From NCBI RefSeq assembly GCF_000010285.1, contig NC_010617.1, positions 558,001 through 622,000 of the forward strand: a stretch of DNA of 64,000 nt, in the 5' to 3' direction. This DNA comes from Kocuria rhizophila DC2201 (GTDB taxonomy: Bacteria; Actinomycetota; Actinomycetes; Actinomycetales; Micrococcaceae). The notes beneath the pieces are model-generated. The model made no database searches. It was not told the DNA's origin and was given only the letters and a program-made list of their open reading frames with translations. Position numbers and translations under genes: made by a program. Below are positions 34,756 through 43,665 of this stretch, piece after piece. Position 1 is the stretch's first letter. Every line of letters starts with the position of its first letter.

Positions 34756-35493
34756 ATGAGTGAACAGACCGCACAGCAGAGCACCCCTCGCACCGCCCTG
34801 GTCACGGGCGCGACCCGCGGCATCGGCCGCGCGATCGCCCGGGACCTCGCCGCCGACCACGTGGTGTTCGTGGGAGGCCGCTCGGCCGAGGACGTCGAGC
34901 GCCTGCGCGCCGAGCTCGCCGGCGTGGGCCCCGGAACCCGCCCGTTTGTGGCGGACGTGACCGACGACGAGCAGGCGGCCGCCGCGTGGGCGCCCCTGCG
35001 CGAGGAGTTCGGCGCCCTGAACGTCTTGGTGCACTCCGCGGGCATCGCACCGCAGTCCCTCGTGGCGGATGCCCCGCGTGAGATGTGGGAGCAGATCTTC
35101 GACGTGAACGTGATCTCCGTGGCGCAGCTGACCCGGCTCACCCTGCCCGAGCTGCGCGCCGCGCAGGGGGACGTGGTGGCCATCAACTCCGGCTCGGGGT
35201 TCACGTCCAACAAGTCGGCGGCGCTGTACTCGGGCACCAAGTTCGCGCTGCGCGCGTTCACGGACGCCCTGCGCGAGGAGGAGCGCGAGCACGGCGTGCG
35301 CGTGGCCTCGGTCCACCCGGGCCGCGTGGCCACGGACATGCAGGAGCAGCTGCACGAGTACATGGGCCGGGAGTACCGCCCGGAGGAGTGGATCCAGCCC
35401 GAGCAGATCGCCGCGGCGGTCCGCATGGCGGTGGACGCCGAGCGCACCTCCGAGGTGGAGGTCATCTCCGTGCGCCCCTCCGGGATGCGCTGA
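34756..35493 (+). CDS. Short-chain dehydrogenase/reductase
   Basis: A 245-residue classical SDR. The cofactor-binding TGATRGIGRAIA lies at residues 18-29, an NNAG-type segment reads LVHSAGIAPQ, and catalytic Ser and the YSGTK segment (Tyr and Lys four apart) are present. Substrate specificity is not predictable. The product probably uses NADP, since an Arg follows the second strand (GGRSAEDV). It is transcribed alone between menD and the convergent binding-protein gene. The 225-base gap before it contains a CCGCCC/GGGCGG hairpin at 34564-34580 that may end menD transcription. Confidence 0.9.
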   Translation: MSEQTAQQSTPRTALVTGATRGIGRAIARDLAADHVVFVGGRSAEDVERLRAELAGVGPGTRPFVADVTDDEQAAAAWAPLREEFGALNVLVHSAGIAPQSLVADAPREMWEQIFDVNVISVAQLTRLTLPELRAAQGDVVAINSGSGFTSNKSAALYSGTKFALRAFTDALREEEREHGVRVASVHPGRVATDMQEQLHEYMGREYRPEEWIQPEQIAAAVRMAVDAERTSEVEVISVRPSGMR

Positions 35494-35502
35494 GCGGGAG
35501 GG

Positions 35503-36273
35503 CTACAGGCCCATCCACTCCTCCTTGAGGGAGTCCACGGTGCCGTCCGTGCGGACCCGGTCCAGGGTGCGGTTCACGGCGTCCAGGATCTCGGTGTTGC
35601 CCTTCTTCACCGCGATGCCCAGGTTCTCGTTGGTGTCCACCGTCTGCACCAGGCGCAGCTCCGGGCGGTCCTTGGCCTGGCGGGAGAGCGTGGAGATGTT
35701 GCCGGAGACCGCCTTCACCTGACCGTCCTCCAGTGCCGAGAACATCCGGCCCACGTCCTCGAACCGGCGCACCCGCAGCTTCTTGTCCCGCGCGTACTGC
35801 TCGCCGGACGTCGCGTGCTGGACCCCCACGGTGTTCTTCCCCACCGAGTCGAATCCGGTGATGCCCGAGTTCCTGGTGGTCAGCAGGGCGATCTGGTCGT
35901 TGAAGTAGGGCTGCGAGAAGTCCACCACCTGGCGGCGCTGGTCCGTGATGGTCATCCCGGAGATGGCGGCATCGCAGCGGTCCTCGTTCAGGGCGGCGCC
36001 GGACTCCAGGGTGTGGAAGTCCGCCTGCACCACGGTGAGGGTGCGGCCCATGTCCCGGGCGATCTCGTGGCCCAGGGACATGTCGAAGCCTACGGTCTGG
36101 CCGTCGCGTTCGAACTCGAACGGGGCGTAGGGGGAGTTGGTGCACACCCGGAAGGCCTCGGGGGAGCGGCTCTCCTCCGAACGGTCACCCGAGGAGGTGC
36201 CGCAGCCGGTCACCGCCATGCCCGCGGCGCAGACAGCGGCGACCGCGGACGCGATGCGACGTGGAGCGGGCAT
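35503..36273 (-). CDS. Amino-acid ABC transporter substrate-binding lipoprotein (family 3)
   Basis: A 256-residue extracytoplasmic binding protein (SBP_bac_3). The signal MPAPRRIASAVAAVCAAGM ends at a lipobox AVTGC (Cys near 24). The mature part begins FRVCTNSPYAPFEFERDG, continues VGFDMSLGHEIARDM, and has the CDAAISGMTITDQRRQVVDFSQPY segment that lines polar amino-acid sites. No permease or ATPase genes adjoin, so its partner is elsewhere or it acts as an orphan receptor. The gene converges on the SDR gene with a 9-base gap. GAGGA precedes the ATG. Confidence 0.9.
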   Translation of the reverse strand: MPAPRRIASAVAAVCAAGMAVTGCGTSSGDRSEESRSPEAFRVCTNSPYAPFEFERDGQTVGFDMSLGHEIARDMGRTLTVVQADFHTLESGAALNEDRCDAAISGMTITDQRRQVVDFSQPYFNDQIALLTTRNSGITGFDSVGKNTVGVQHATSGEQYARDKKLRVRRFEDVGRMFSALEDGQVKAVSGNISTLSRQAKDRPELRLVQTVDTNENLGIAVKKGNTEILDAVNRTLDRVRTDGTVDSLKEEWMGL

Positions 36274-36347
36274 GGGGGGGCTCCTCGTTGAGTGGCCTGG
36301 ACCTGTGGCGATCGTACTATGCGGCTCCGGGGCCCCGGCCGGGCCCG

Positions 36348-37928
36348 CTACCCCAGCCCGCGCGCGGGCAGCGACTCCAGCATGGGCCGCAGCTTCGCCC
36401 ACGTCTCGGCGAGCTCGGCGCGCGGGTCGGACTCGGCCACGATCCCGCAGCCGGCACTGACCCGGGCGCGGTGCCCGTCCAGCTGGACCGCCCCGCGCAG
36501 GGCGATGCCCCACTCGCCGTTGCCCGCGCCGTCGAGCCAGCCCACCGGACCCGCGTAGAGGCCGCGGTCCATGCGCTCGAGGTCCTCGATCACGGCCCCC
36601 GCGGTCTCGGTGGGCGTGCCGCACACGGCGGCGGTGGGGTGCACGGCCTCCGCGAGCTCCAGCGCGGAGGGCAGGGTGCCGTCCACGCCGGTGCGCAGGT
36701 GGGCGGTGACGTCCGAGGCCAGGTGCCACACGTTGGGCAGCGCCAGGATGAAGGGCCGCTCCCCGCCGGAGACCTCGTCCGCGTACGGGGACAGTCCCGC
36801 GATCAGCGAGTCCACGGCGAAGCGGTGCTCGCGCTGCTGCTTGTCGGAGCCGCCCAGTTCGGTGCCCGCGAAGTCCTCGGGGTTCGCCCCCTCGGGGAGG
36901 TCCTGGCGGTCCAGGGTCCCGGCCAGCACGCGCGCCGTGGCGGTGCCGCGGTGCACGCGGATCAGCATCTCCGGGGTGGCCCCCAGCAGCCGGCCGGCGT
37001 TCGGGGACCCTTCCCCGCCCAGCCGCACGCAGTACGTCCAGCACGTGTCGAAGCGCTCGCTCAGCGTCCCGAGCACCGCACCCAGCTCGATGTCCGCACC
37101 GGTGTCCACCACCACGTCCCGCGCGAGCACGAGCTTGTCCAGCTCCCCGGCGCGGATCATCCCCACACCGTCCGCCACGGCCGCCATCCAGCGCTGCTCG
37201 TCCAGCGCACCGGGCACCGCCGCGGGGTACGACGCCGCTGCGCCACCTTCCGCGGCCCCCGTCACCTCGCGGACCGGGTCGGCGGAGGCACGGCCCGTCG
37301 CGGCCTCGGGAGACGCGTTGCCAGAGTCACTGCGCGCCGCGGCGTCACGGGGAGTTTCCGCGGTAGCGCCCGCGCGTGCGGCCGGGGCATCGATGTCAGT
37401 GGACCCGGCCCGCACGGATGGTGACGCTGCGTCGGAGGCCGGGGCGGCGGCGTCGTGCGCGGCGGGGGTGAGGCGCGCGAGGCGCCGCCACGCGGCGTCC
37501 ACGTCCGAGGGCGCGGGGGAGGGGTCGGACGTGATGAGGGTGACCCAGGCGGCGTCGTCCGAGGTGCCCACCACCAGCTCGGGGACCATGAGGCCCGAGT
37601 CCACGGTGGAGGACGGCGCGAACGCGAACGCCCCGAAGGCGAGCAGCCCGGTGCCCGGCAGCGCGAACGGGTCCGTGACCCGGGCGGCGTCCCGCACGGC
37701 GTCCCACCACACGCGCGCGGACGTGAACCGCGTGCCCCCGCGCACCCGGAAGGCCGCGGCGCGCCCGAGGCCCACGAGACCCCGGCCGCGCACGATCCAC
37801 GTGGCCGGGTCCGGGCTGGCGAGCAGGCGGCGGACGTCCGGATCGCGCGCGAGGTCCGCGGCGGCGGGGACGTCCGAGAGGGGGAGGGTGAGCGCGCTCA
37901 GACGGGGCGCGGGGAACTCGGGTGTCAT
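36348..37928 (-). CDS. menF: Isochorismate synthase
   Basis: A chorismate-binding enzyme of 526 residues that makes isochorismate, the first committed menaquinone step. The C-terminal two thirds carry the catalytic pattern: ELDKLVLARDVV, LGATPEMLIRVHRG, LAGTLDR, VWHLASDVTAHL, HPTAAVCGTPTETA and GWLDGAGNGEWGIALRGA. A low-complexity insert (about residues 152-238, Ala/Ser/Thr/Asp rich, containing two decamers in its DNA and a third just N-terminal) separates the variable N-terminal part from the catalytic core. The start at ATG 37928 has GGTGGG upstream. It is divergent from the reductase gene at 38084, with a 155-base shared promoter region. Confidence 0.93.
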   Translation of the reverse strand: MTPEFPAPRLSALTLPLSDVPAAADLARDPDVRRLLASPDPATWIVRGRGLVGLGRAAAFRVRGGTRFTSARVWWDAVRDAARVTDPFALPGTGLLAFGAFAFAPSSTVDSGLMVPELVVGTSDDAAWVTLITSDPSPAPSDVDAAWRRLARLTPAAHDAAAPASDAASPSVRAGSTDIDAPAARAGATAETPRDAAARSDSGNASPEAATGRASADPVREVTGAAEGGAAASYPAAVPGALDEQRWMAAVADGVGMIRAGELDKLVLARDVVVDTGADIELGAVLGTLSERFDTCWTYCVRLGGEGSPNAGRLLGATPEMLIRVHRGTATARVLAGTLDRQDLPEGANPEDFAGTELGGSDKQQREHRFAVDSLIAGLSPYADEVSGGERPFILALPNVWHLASDVTAHLRTGVDGTLPSALELAEAVHPTAAVCGTPTETAGAVIEDLERMDRGLYAGPVGWLDGAGNGEWGIALRGAVQLDGHRARVSAGCGIVAESDPRAELAETWAKLRPMLESLPARGLG

Positions 37929-38083
37929 CGCCCACCAGCATAGGACGCGCGGCGCGCCGGGGTGGCCGCCGGGGCGGCGGGCGGCGTCGGAGGGCAGTGA
38001 CACAATGGACGCCGGATCCCAGGAGGGGCGCGCGCTGCCGGTGCGCCCCCGGCACGGACGAGAACGCGGAGGGCTGCGGCGCA

Positions 38084-39355
38084 GTGAAGGTAGTGATCAG
38101 CGGGGGTGGCCCCGCCGGCGCCACGGCGGCGTACTGGCTCGCGAGCCAGGGCATCCGCGTGACGGTGCTCGAGAAGACCGGCTACCCCCGGGAGAAGGTG
38201 TGCGGGGACGGTCTCACGCCCCGCGCGGTGCGGCAGATGCAGCTCATGGGCCTGCCCCACGGCGAGGCCGAGGGCTACACGCGCAACCTCGGGCTGCGGC
38301 TCGTGGCGGCCGGGCGCACCGTGGAGTTCCCGTGGCCCGAGCTCACAGACTTCCCCTCCTACGGGCTGGTGCGCACGCGCACGGGCTTCGACGAGGACCT
38401 CGTGCGCCACGCGCAGCGGGCCGGGGCGGAGATCGTGGAGCACCGCGCCGTGAAGGACGTGCTGCGGGACGGCACCGGGCGCGTGGTGGGCGTGCGTGCC
38501 ACCGTGATGGACCCCGCCACCGGGCGGCGCACCGCCGAGACCGAGGAGCACACCGCGGACCTCGTGCTCGCCGCGGACGGCAACTCCACCCGCACGGCGA
38601 TCGCCGCGGGACTGCACCGGCGCACCGACCGCCCCATGGGTGTGGCCGTGCGCACGTACTACCGCTCGCCGCGCTCCGCGCTGGACTGGATGGAGGGCTG
38701 GCTCGAGCTGCAGGACGGCTCCGACCCCGCCCGCCCGCTGCTGCCCGGCTACGGCTGGGTGTTCGGCGTGGGGGACGGCACCGCCAACGTGGGGCTCGGC
38801 ATCCTGGACACCTCGCCCGCCTTCGGCACCCTGGACTACCGCTGCGTGCTGCGGGACTGGGTGGCCTCGATGCCCGCGGACTGGACCTTCGATCCCGAGC
38901 ACCAGGTGGGCCGGATCGGCTCCGCGGCCCTGCCCATGGCCGGCAACCGCACCCCCCACTACGTCCCAGGGCTCATGCTCCTGGGCGACGCCGCCGGGCT
39001 CGTCTCCCCGTTCAACGGCGAGGGGATCTCCAACGCCATGGAGTCCGGGCTCTTCGCGGCGTCCTGCGTGCTCGACGCCGCCGCGGCCAACGGCGCCCAG
39101 CAGCGCGAGAACGCCCTCGCGCGGTACCCGCAGCTCGTGCGCGCCGAGTGGGGCGCCCACTTCACTCAGGGCCGGGCGCTCGCCGAGCTCATCGGCCACC
39201 CCGCGCTCCTCTCCGCGGCGGTGCGCGCCGGGATGCGCGTGCCCGCGCTGATGCGCTTCGCCGTGCAGCTCATGACCGAGCTCTCCGACACCCCCGCCCG
39301 CAGTGTGACCGACCGCGCCATCGCGGTGCTCGACGCGCTGACACCCGCGCGCTGA
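38084..39355 (+). CDS. Geranylgeranyl reductase family protein, probable menaquinone side-chain reductase
   Basis: A 423-residue FAD flavoprotein. The N-terminus VKVVISGGGPAGATAAYWLA is the dinucleotide-binding motif, CGDGLTPRAVRQM the family-specific segment, and LMLLGDAAGLVSPFNGEGISNAMES the second FAD motif. Members reduce isoprenoid double bonds. Beside menF and a long-chain polyprenyl synthase, saturation of one menaquinone isoprene unit (as by MenJ) is the likely job. The GTG at 38084, with GGAGG 10 bases before it, gives exactly the conserved start. The following polyprenyl synthase begins 22 bases after the stop, so the pair is probably an operon. Confidence 0.9.
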   Translation: MKVVISGGGPAGATAAYWLASQGIRVTVLEKTGYPREKVCGDGLTPRAVRQMQLMGLPHGEAEGYTRNLGLRLVAAGRTVEFPWPELTDFPSYGLVRTRTGFDEDLVRHAQRAGAEIVEHRAVKDVLRDGTGRVVGVRATVMDPATGRRTAETEEHTADLVLAADGNSTRTAIAAGLHRRTDRPMGVAVRTYYRSPRSALDWMEGWLELQDGSDPARPLLPGYGWVFGVGDGTANVGLGILDTSPAFGTLDYRCVLRDWVASMPADWTFDPEHQVGRIGSAALPMAGNRTPHYVPGLMLLGDAAGLVSPFNGEGISNAMESGLFAASCVLDAAAANGAQQRENALARYPQLVRAEWGAHFTQGRALAELIGHPALLSAAVRAGMRVPALMRFAVQLMTELSDTPARSVTDRAIAVLDALTPAR

Positions 39356-39377
39356 ATTGTCGATAGAGTGGTGGACC

Positions 39378-40427
39378 GTGACTGAACCCAGCCGCCTCGA
39401 TGGCACCTTGCGCCTGCCCGCAGGGTTTGAGCTCATTGCCCAGGACCCCCACCTGGGGCCCCTCATGCTGGGCTCCCTCGAACGCGTGGAGCAGCGGCTG
39501 GGGGAGTCCGTGCGCTCCTCGGACCAGCTCGCAGACGTCACCGCACACCACCTGCTCGCCGCCGGCGGCAAGCGGGTCCGCCCCCTGCTGGCGCTGCTCG
39601 CCGCGGAGGTGGCCGGTTCCGTCAACGAGGACGTCATCGAGGCCGCCGTGGTCGTGGAGCTCACCCACCTGGCCTCCCTCTACCACGACGACGTCATGGA
39701 CTCCGCGCCCATGCGCCGCGGCGTGGAGACCGCGCACACCGTGTGGGGCAACACCGTGGCCATCCTCACCGGGGACATGATCTTCGCCCGCGCCTCCGCC
39801 ATGGTCTCCGCCCTGGGCCAGGAGTCCCTGATGATTCAGGCCAGCACCTTCGAGCGGCTCGTGATCGGGCAGCTGCGCGAGACCACCGGCCCCGCCGAGG
39901 GCCAGGACCCCCTGGAGCACTACCTTGAGGTGATCGCCGGCAAGACCGGCTCCCTGATCGCCGCGAGCGGCCAGTACGGCGCGCTGCTGGGCGGGGCACC
40001 CCGCTCCGTGGTGGACCTCATGGTGGTCTACGGCGAGAAGGTGGGCCTCGCGTTCCAGCTCGCGGACGACATCATCGACCTCACGGGCCACCCGGACGTC
40101 TCCGGCAAGACCCGCGGCACGGACCTGCGCGAGGGCGTGGACACCCTTCCAGTGCTCCTGCTGCGCCGCGACGCCGCCGGCGATAACCCCGCCGCCGCGG
40201 CCTCCGCCCAGAACATCCTCCGTCTGATCGACGGGGACCTCACCGACGACGCCGCCCTGGCCACCGCCGTGGCGGCCGTCTCGGACCATCCCGCGGCCGC
40301 CGAGGCCTGGCAGATCGCCAACCGGTGGGCGGACGAGGCCATCGAGGCACTGGCACCCCTGCCGGAGTCCGTGGCCAAGGCGGCACTGATCGAATTCGCC
40401 CACGCGGTGGTCCACCGCAACGGCTGA
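39378..40427 (+). CDS. Long-chain trans-polyprenyl diphosphate synthase
   Basis: A 349-residue all-trans prenyltransferase. The first aspartate-rich motif is YHDDVMD and the second is LADDIIDLTGHP; GGKRVRPLLALL binds the allylic substrate, and GKTGSLIAASGQYGA and KTRGTDLREG are further family marks. It elongates farnesyl or geranyl diphosphate for the menaquinone tail. Next to menaquinone genes it is probably the heptaprenyl- or octaprenyl-type synthase. The exact chain length is set by residues upstream of the first motif and I do not predict it. The start is the GTG at 39378 (VTEPSRLDGTL). An earlier in-frame ATG at 39360 is closer to the preceding stop. Confidence 0.92.
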   Translation: MTEPSRLDGTLRLPAGFELIAQDPHLGPLMLGSLERVEQRLGESVRSSDQLADVTAHHLLAAGGKRVRPLLALLAAEVAGSVNEDVIEAAVVVELTHLASLYHDDVMDSAPMRRGVETAHTVWGNTVAILTGDMIFARASAMVSALGQESLMIQASTFERLVIGQLRETTGPAEGQDPLEHYLEVIAGKTGSLIAASGQYGALLGGAPRSVVDLMVVYGEKVGLAFQLADDIIDLTGHPDVSGKTRGTDLREGVDTLPVLLLRRDAAGDNPAAAASAQNILRLIDGDLTDDAALATAVAAVSDHPAAAEAWQIANRWADEAIEALAPLPESVAKAALIEFAHAVVHRNG

Positions 40428-40521
40428 GTTCTCAGTAAGCTTTAGGAATTCACCAGCCACTCGCGCGCCACCGACCCTCCGGACGCGCGCCTAAGGGAAC
40501 TCTTCCCGTGTGAGGTCACTC

Positions 40522-42291
40522 ATGTCCACAGAAAAAGCACGTGGCGGCGCCGCCAAGGAAGCATTTTCCGGGCGCACCATGTTCATCTTCGCCGCGATCG
40601 GCTCCGCCGTGGGTCTCGGCAACATCTGGCGCTTCCCGTACGTCGCGTTCGACAACGGCGGCGGCGCCTTCATCATCCCCTACCTGGTGGCCCTGCTGAC
40701 CGCCGGTATCCCGCTGCTCATGCTCGACTACGCGGTGGGTCACCGCTACCGCGGGTCCGCCCCGCTGTCCTTCCGACGGCTGCACCCCAAACTCGAGACC
40801 ATCGGGTGGTGGCAGCTGAGCATCTGCGTGGTCATCGCCATCTACTACGCGCTGATCATCGGCTGGGCCATGCAGTACACCGTGTTCTCCTTCAGCAAGG
40901 CGTGGGGTGACGACCCCTCCTCCTTCTTCATGAAGGACTACATGAAGGTCTCGGACACCGTGACCATCGGCTTCGACTTCATCTGGCCGGTGTTCATCGC
41001 CACCGCCATCGCGTGGCTCGTGCTGCTCGTGGTGCTGATGATGGGCGTGCAGAACGGCATCGGCAAGCTCAACGTGGTGCTGATCCCACTGCTCGTGGTC
41101 ATGTTCTTGATCATGGTGGGCATGGCCCTGACGCTGCCGGGTGCCGCCGCGGGTCTGGACGCCCTGTTCACCCCGTCCTGGTCCGCACTGGGTGATTCCT
41201 CCGTGTGGGTCGCGGCCTACGGGCAGATCTTCTTCTCCCTCTCGGTGGGTTTCGGCATCATGGTCACCTACGCGTCCTACCTCAAGCCCCGCTCGGACCT
41301 CTCCGGCTCCGCGCTCGTGGTCGGTTTCGCGAACTCGTCCTTCGAGATCCTCGCCGGTATCGGCGTGTTCGCCGCCCTGGGCTTCATGGCCACCGCGTCC
41401 GGGACCCAGGTCGCGGACGTGGCCACCTCCGGCATCGGCCTCGCGTTCATCGCGTTCCCCGCGATCATCTCCCAGGCCCCGTTCGGCACGCTGATCGGCG
41501 TGCTGTTCTTCGGCGCCCTAGCCTTCGCGGGCTTCACGTCCCTGATCTCCATCGTGGAGGTCATCGTGGCCGGTGTGCGTGACAAGCTCGGGCTCTCCCG
41601 CCCGGCGGCCGTGGCCCTCGTGGTGCTGCCGCTGGCCGCGGTGTCCCTGCTGTTCTTCCCCACCACCACGGGCCTGAACCTGCTGGACGTGGTGGACGCG
41701 TTCGTCAACAACTTCGGCATCGTGGCCGCCGCGCTGATGTCCGTGCTTCTGCTGACCTCCGGGTTCACCGCGCTGCCCACGCTGCGCGACCACATCAACT
41801 CGGTGTCCTCCTTCAAGCTCGGACGCACCTGGATGATTATGGCCGGCGGTGTGACCCCGGTGATCCTGGGCTACATCCTCATCGACCAGCTCACCCAGAC
41901 CGTGGCCGAAGGCTACAACGACATGCCGCAGTGGTTCGTGAACGTCTTCGGGTGGGGCATGGCCGTGGGGCTGATCGTGATCTCCTACCTGCTGTCCAAG
42001 CTGCCGTGGAGCAGGCGCACCAGTGAGGCATTCACGAGCCCCGCACCGTCCGTGCAGGACGCCTACCTGGACCGCAAGGCCCTGGCCGAGCAGCGCTCGC
42101 TGACCCACTACCCGGACACCGCCGGGCGCACCGCCGCGCTGGACCAGGACTTCTCCCTGCGCGCCATCGACCGCGGCACCGTGGTGCAGCGCACCATGCC
42201 GTGGTCCCGCACCCCCGCCGGTGACGGCGCCGCCCAGCAGACCGCCTCTGCGGGCACCGCGACCCGCACCTCCGAAGGAGAACTCTCATGA
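40522..42291 (+). CDS. Sodium-dependent amino-acid transporter (NSS/SNF family), MetP-like
   Basis: A 589-residue membrane protein of the LeuT fold. The first helix FAAIGSAVGLGNIWRFPYVA carries the unwound sodium/substrate site, followed by NGGGAFIIPYL. About eleven to twelve hydrophobic segments extend to residue 500. A cytoplasmic tail of about 80 polar residues ends the protein. The gene overlaps (ATGA) a small subunit gene of the MetS type, which matches the two-component MetPS importer known from Corynebacterium, where methionine and alanine are substrates. That parallel is the basis for the specificity guess. GAGGT precedes the ATG. Confidence 0.93.
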   Translation: MSTEKARGGAAKEAFSGRTMFIFAAIGSAVGLGNIWRFPYVAFDNGGGAFIIPYLVALLTAGIPLLMLDYAVGHRYRGSAPLSFRRLHPKLETIGWWQLSICVVIAIYYALIIGWAMQYTVFSFSKAWGDDPSSFFMKDYMKVSDTVTIGFDFIWPVFIATAIAWLVLLVVLMMGVQNGIGKLNVVLIPLLVVMFLIMVGMALTLPGAAAGLDALFTPSWSALGDSSVWVAAYGQIFFSLSVGFGIMVTYASYLKPRSDLSGSALVVGFANSSFEILAGIGVFAALGFMATASGTQVADVATSGIGLAFIAFPAIISQAPFGTLIGVLFFGALAFAGFTSLISIVEVIVAGVRDKLGLSRPAAVALVVLPLAAVSLLFFPTTTGLNLLDVVDAFVNNFGIVAAALMSVLLLTSGFTALPTLRDHINSVSSFKLGRTWMIMAGGVTPVILGYILIDQLTQTVAEGYNDMPQWFVNVFGWGMAVGLIVISYLLSKLPWSRRTSEAFTSPAPSVQDAYLDRKALAEQRSLTHYPDTAGRTAALDQDFSLRAIDRGTVVQRTMPWSRTPAGDGAAQQTASAGTATRTSEGELS

Positions 42292-42584
42292 ACACCTCCG
42301 CAGTCGTCATGATGGTCGTGGCCATGCTCCTCGTGTGGGGCGGGCTGGTCCTGGCGCTCGTCAACATCAAGCGCTCCCCGGAGCAGGTGGACGAGCTCGA
42401 CACCCCCGCCGAGGGCGAGCAGGCGGACGGCCGCACGGCGCAGGACGACGCCGCCCGCGTCCCCGCCCACGGTGACGTCACCCACCGCGCGGGGGACGGC
42501 GACGTCGCCCGCACCGGTCAGCGCAGCGCGGCGGACGCCGCGGGCGCACCGGGGACCGAGCGGGCTCCGGGCCACCGCGGCTGA
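42288..42584 (+). CDS. metS: Methionine/alanine importer small subunit
   Basis: A 98-residue protein with one N-terminal membrane helix (VVMMVVAMLLVWGGLVLALVN) followed by INxxRSPE-like sequence (IKRSPEQVDEL), the hallmark of MetS small subunits (about 60 residues in most genomes). Here a disordered tail of some 50 Ala/Asp/Gly-rich residues is added, carrying a decamer copy at 42445. The ATG overlaps the transporter stop. The small subunit is needed for transport in the Corynebacterium system. Confidence 0.85.
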   Translation: MNTSAVVMMVVAMLLVWGGLVLALVNIKRSPEQVDELDTPAEGEQADGRTAQDDAARVPAHGDVTHRAGDGDVARTGQRSAADAAGAPGTERAPGHRG

Positions 42585-42600
42585 CCCGCACCGCACGACG

Positions 42601-42636
42601 AAGGCCACCACGGACACGGCGTCCGGGGTGGCCTTC
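42601..42636. terminator. Hairpin between metS and rarD
   Basis: AAGGCCACC (42601-42609) pairs with GGTGGCCTT (42628-42636). It lies between convergent genes and can act in both directions. Confidence 0.85.
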
Positions 42637-42677
42637 GTGCCTCCCCGGCACCGTGGCCGGGTGGCGGGCAGCCGCGC

Positions 42678-43616
42678 TCAGCGGCGGGGCAGGCGGGGTG
42701 CGCGCGGTGCGCGGACGGCGTCGAGCACCAGCAGCACCACGGCGATCCACACGAGCACGAAACCGGCCCAGCGCTGCGGGGGCATCTCCTCGTGGAACAG
42801 GGCGATGGCCAGGATGAACTGGCCGATCGGTGCCACGTACTGGATCATCCCCAGAGTGCTCAGCGGCAGGCGGGAGGCGGCCGCGCCGAACAGCAGCAGC
42901 GGCACGGCGGTGATCACGCCCGCGGCCAGCAGGAGCAGGAAGTGCCCGGGCCCCTCGGAGACCAGGGTGATCTGCCCGGCCGCACCCAGCACTCCCACGG
43001 CCACGAGGGCGAGCGGGGTGATCATGGTGGTCTCCGCGGCGAGCGTGACCAGCGCGGGGTAGCGCGCGCCCAGGCGGGACTTGACCAGGCCGTAGAAGCC
43101 GAACGTGAACGCGAGCCCCAGGGACAGCCACGGGATGGCGCCGTAGAACACGGCCATCACGAGCACCGCGACCACCCCCACCCCGATGGCAGCCCACTGC
43201 AGGGGCCGCAGCGTCTCGTGCAGCACGAGTACGCCCAGCAGGATGGCCACGATGGGGTTGATGAAGTACCCCAGGGACGCCTCCAGCGTGTGGCCCGTGG
43301 TGGCGGCCACCGTGTACAGCAGCCAGTTGCCCGCGATCAGCACACCGGCCACGGTCAGGGCCAGTACCGCCTGGCGGTCCCGGAACAGCCGCCCGTACTG
43401 GCGCAGACCCCGGGTGGCCGCGAGCAGCAGCAGGCAGAACAGCAGGGAGAAGACCACGCGCATGGCCACGATCTCGTACGGGGTGGCCGGTGCCAGCAGC
43501 ACGAAGTACAGGGGCAGCAGACCCCAGATGGCGTAGGCCCCGAAGCCGTAGCCGACTCCGGCCCGGCCCCGACGGTGCTGGTCGGGATCCGGGCCGGAAG
43601 TTATCTCGTTACTCAC
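42678..43616 (-). CDS. rarD: RarD family EamA-type membrane transporter
   Basis: A 312-residue protein with ten membrane segments in two EamA repeats. The first is GFGAYAIWGLLPLYFVLL, characteristic of RarD, with ATPYEIVAMRVVFSL and ASLGYFINPIVAILLGVLVL following. RarD members are drug/metabolite-superfamily exporters; the family was named for chloramphenicol sensitivity, but the physiological substrate is unknown. The start is GTG at 43616 with a weak ribosome site, and the N-terminal 20 residues are charged and disordered. It seems monocistronic. Confidence 0.9.
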   Translation of the reverse strand: MSNEITSGPDPDQHRRGRAGVGYGFGAYAIWGLLPLYFVLLAPATPYEIVAMRVVFSLLFCLLLLAATRGLRQYGRLFRDRQAVLALTVAGVLIAGNWLLYTVAATTGHTLEASLGYFINPIVAILLGVLVLHETLRPLQWAAIGVGVVAVLVMAVFYGAIPWLSLGLAFTFGFYGLVKSRLGARYPALVTLAAETTMITPLALVAVGVLGAAGQITLVSEGPGHFLLLLAAGVITAVPLLLFGAAASRLPLSTLGMIQYVAPIGQFILAIALFHEEMPPQRWAGFVLVWIAVVLLVLDAVRAPRAPRLPRR

Positions 43617-43665
43617 CGGAGCATCCTACCGCCGGTGACGAGGGGCGCTGAACGCGCGGTGGGGC

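Noticed and set aside
31822-35355. A 1177-residue minus-strand open frame opposite cysN, menD and the SDR gene
   Set aside because: It has the same antisense composition and no domain or ribosome site.
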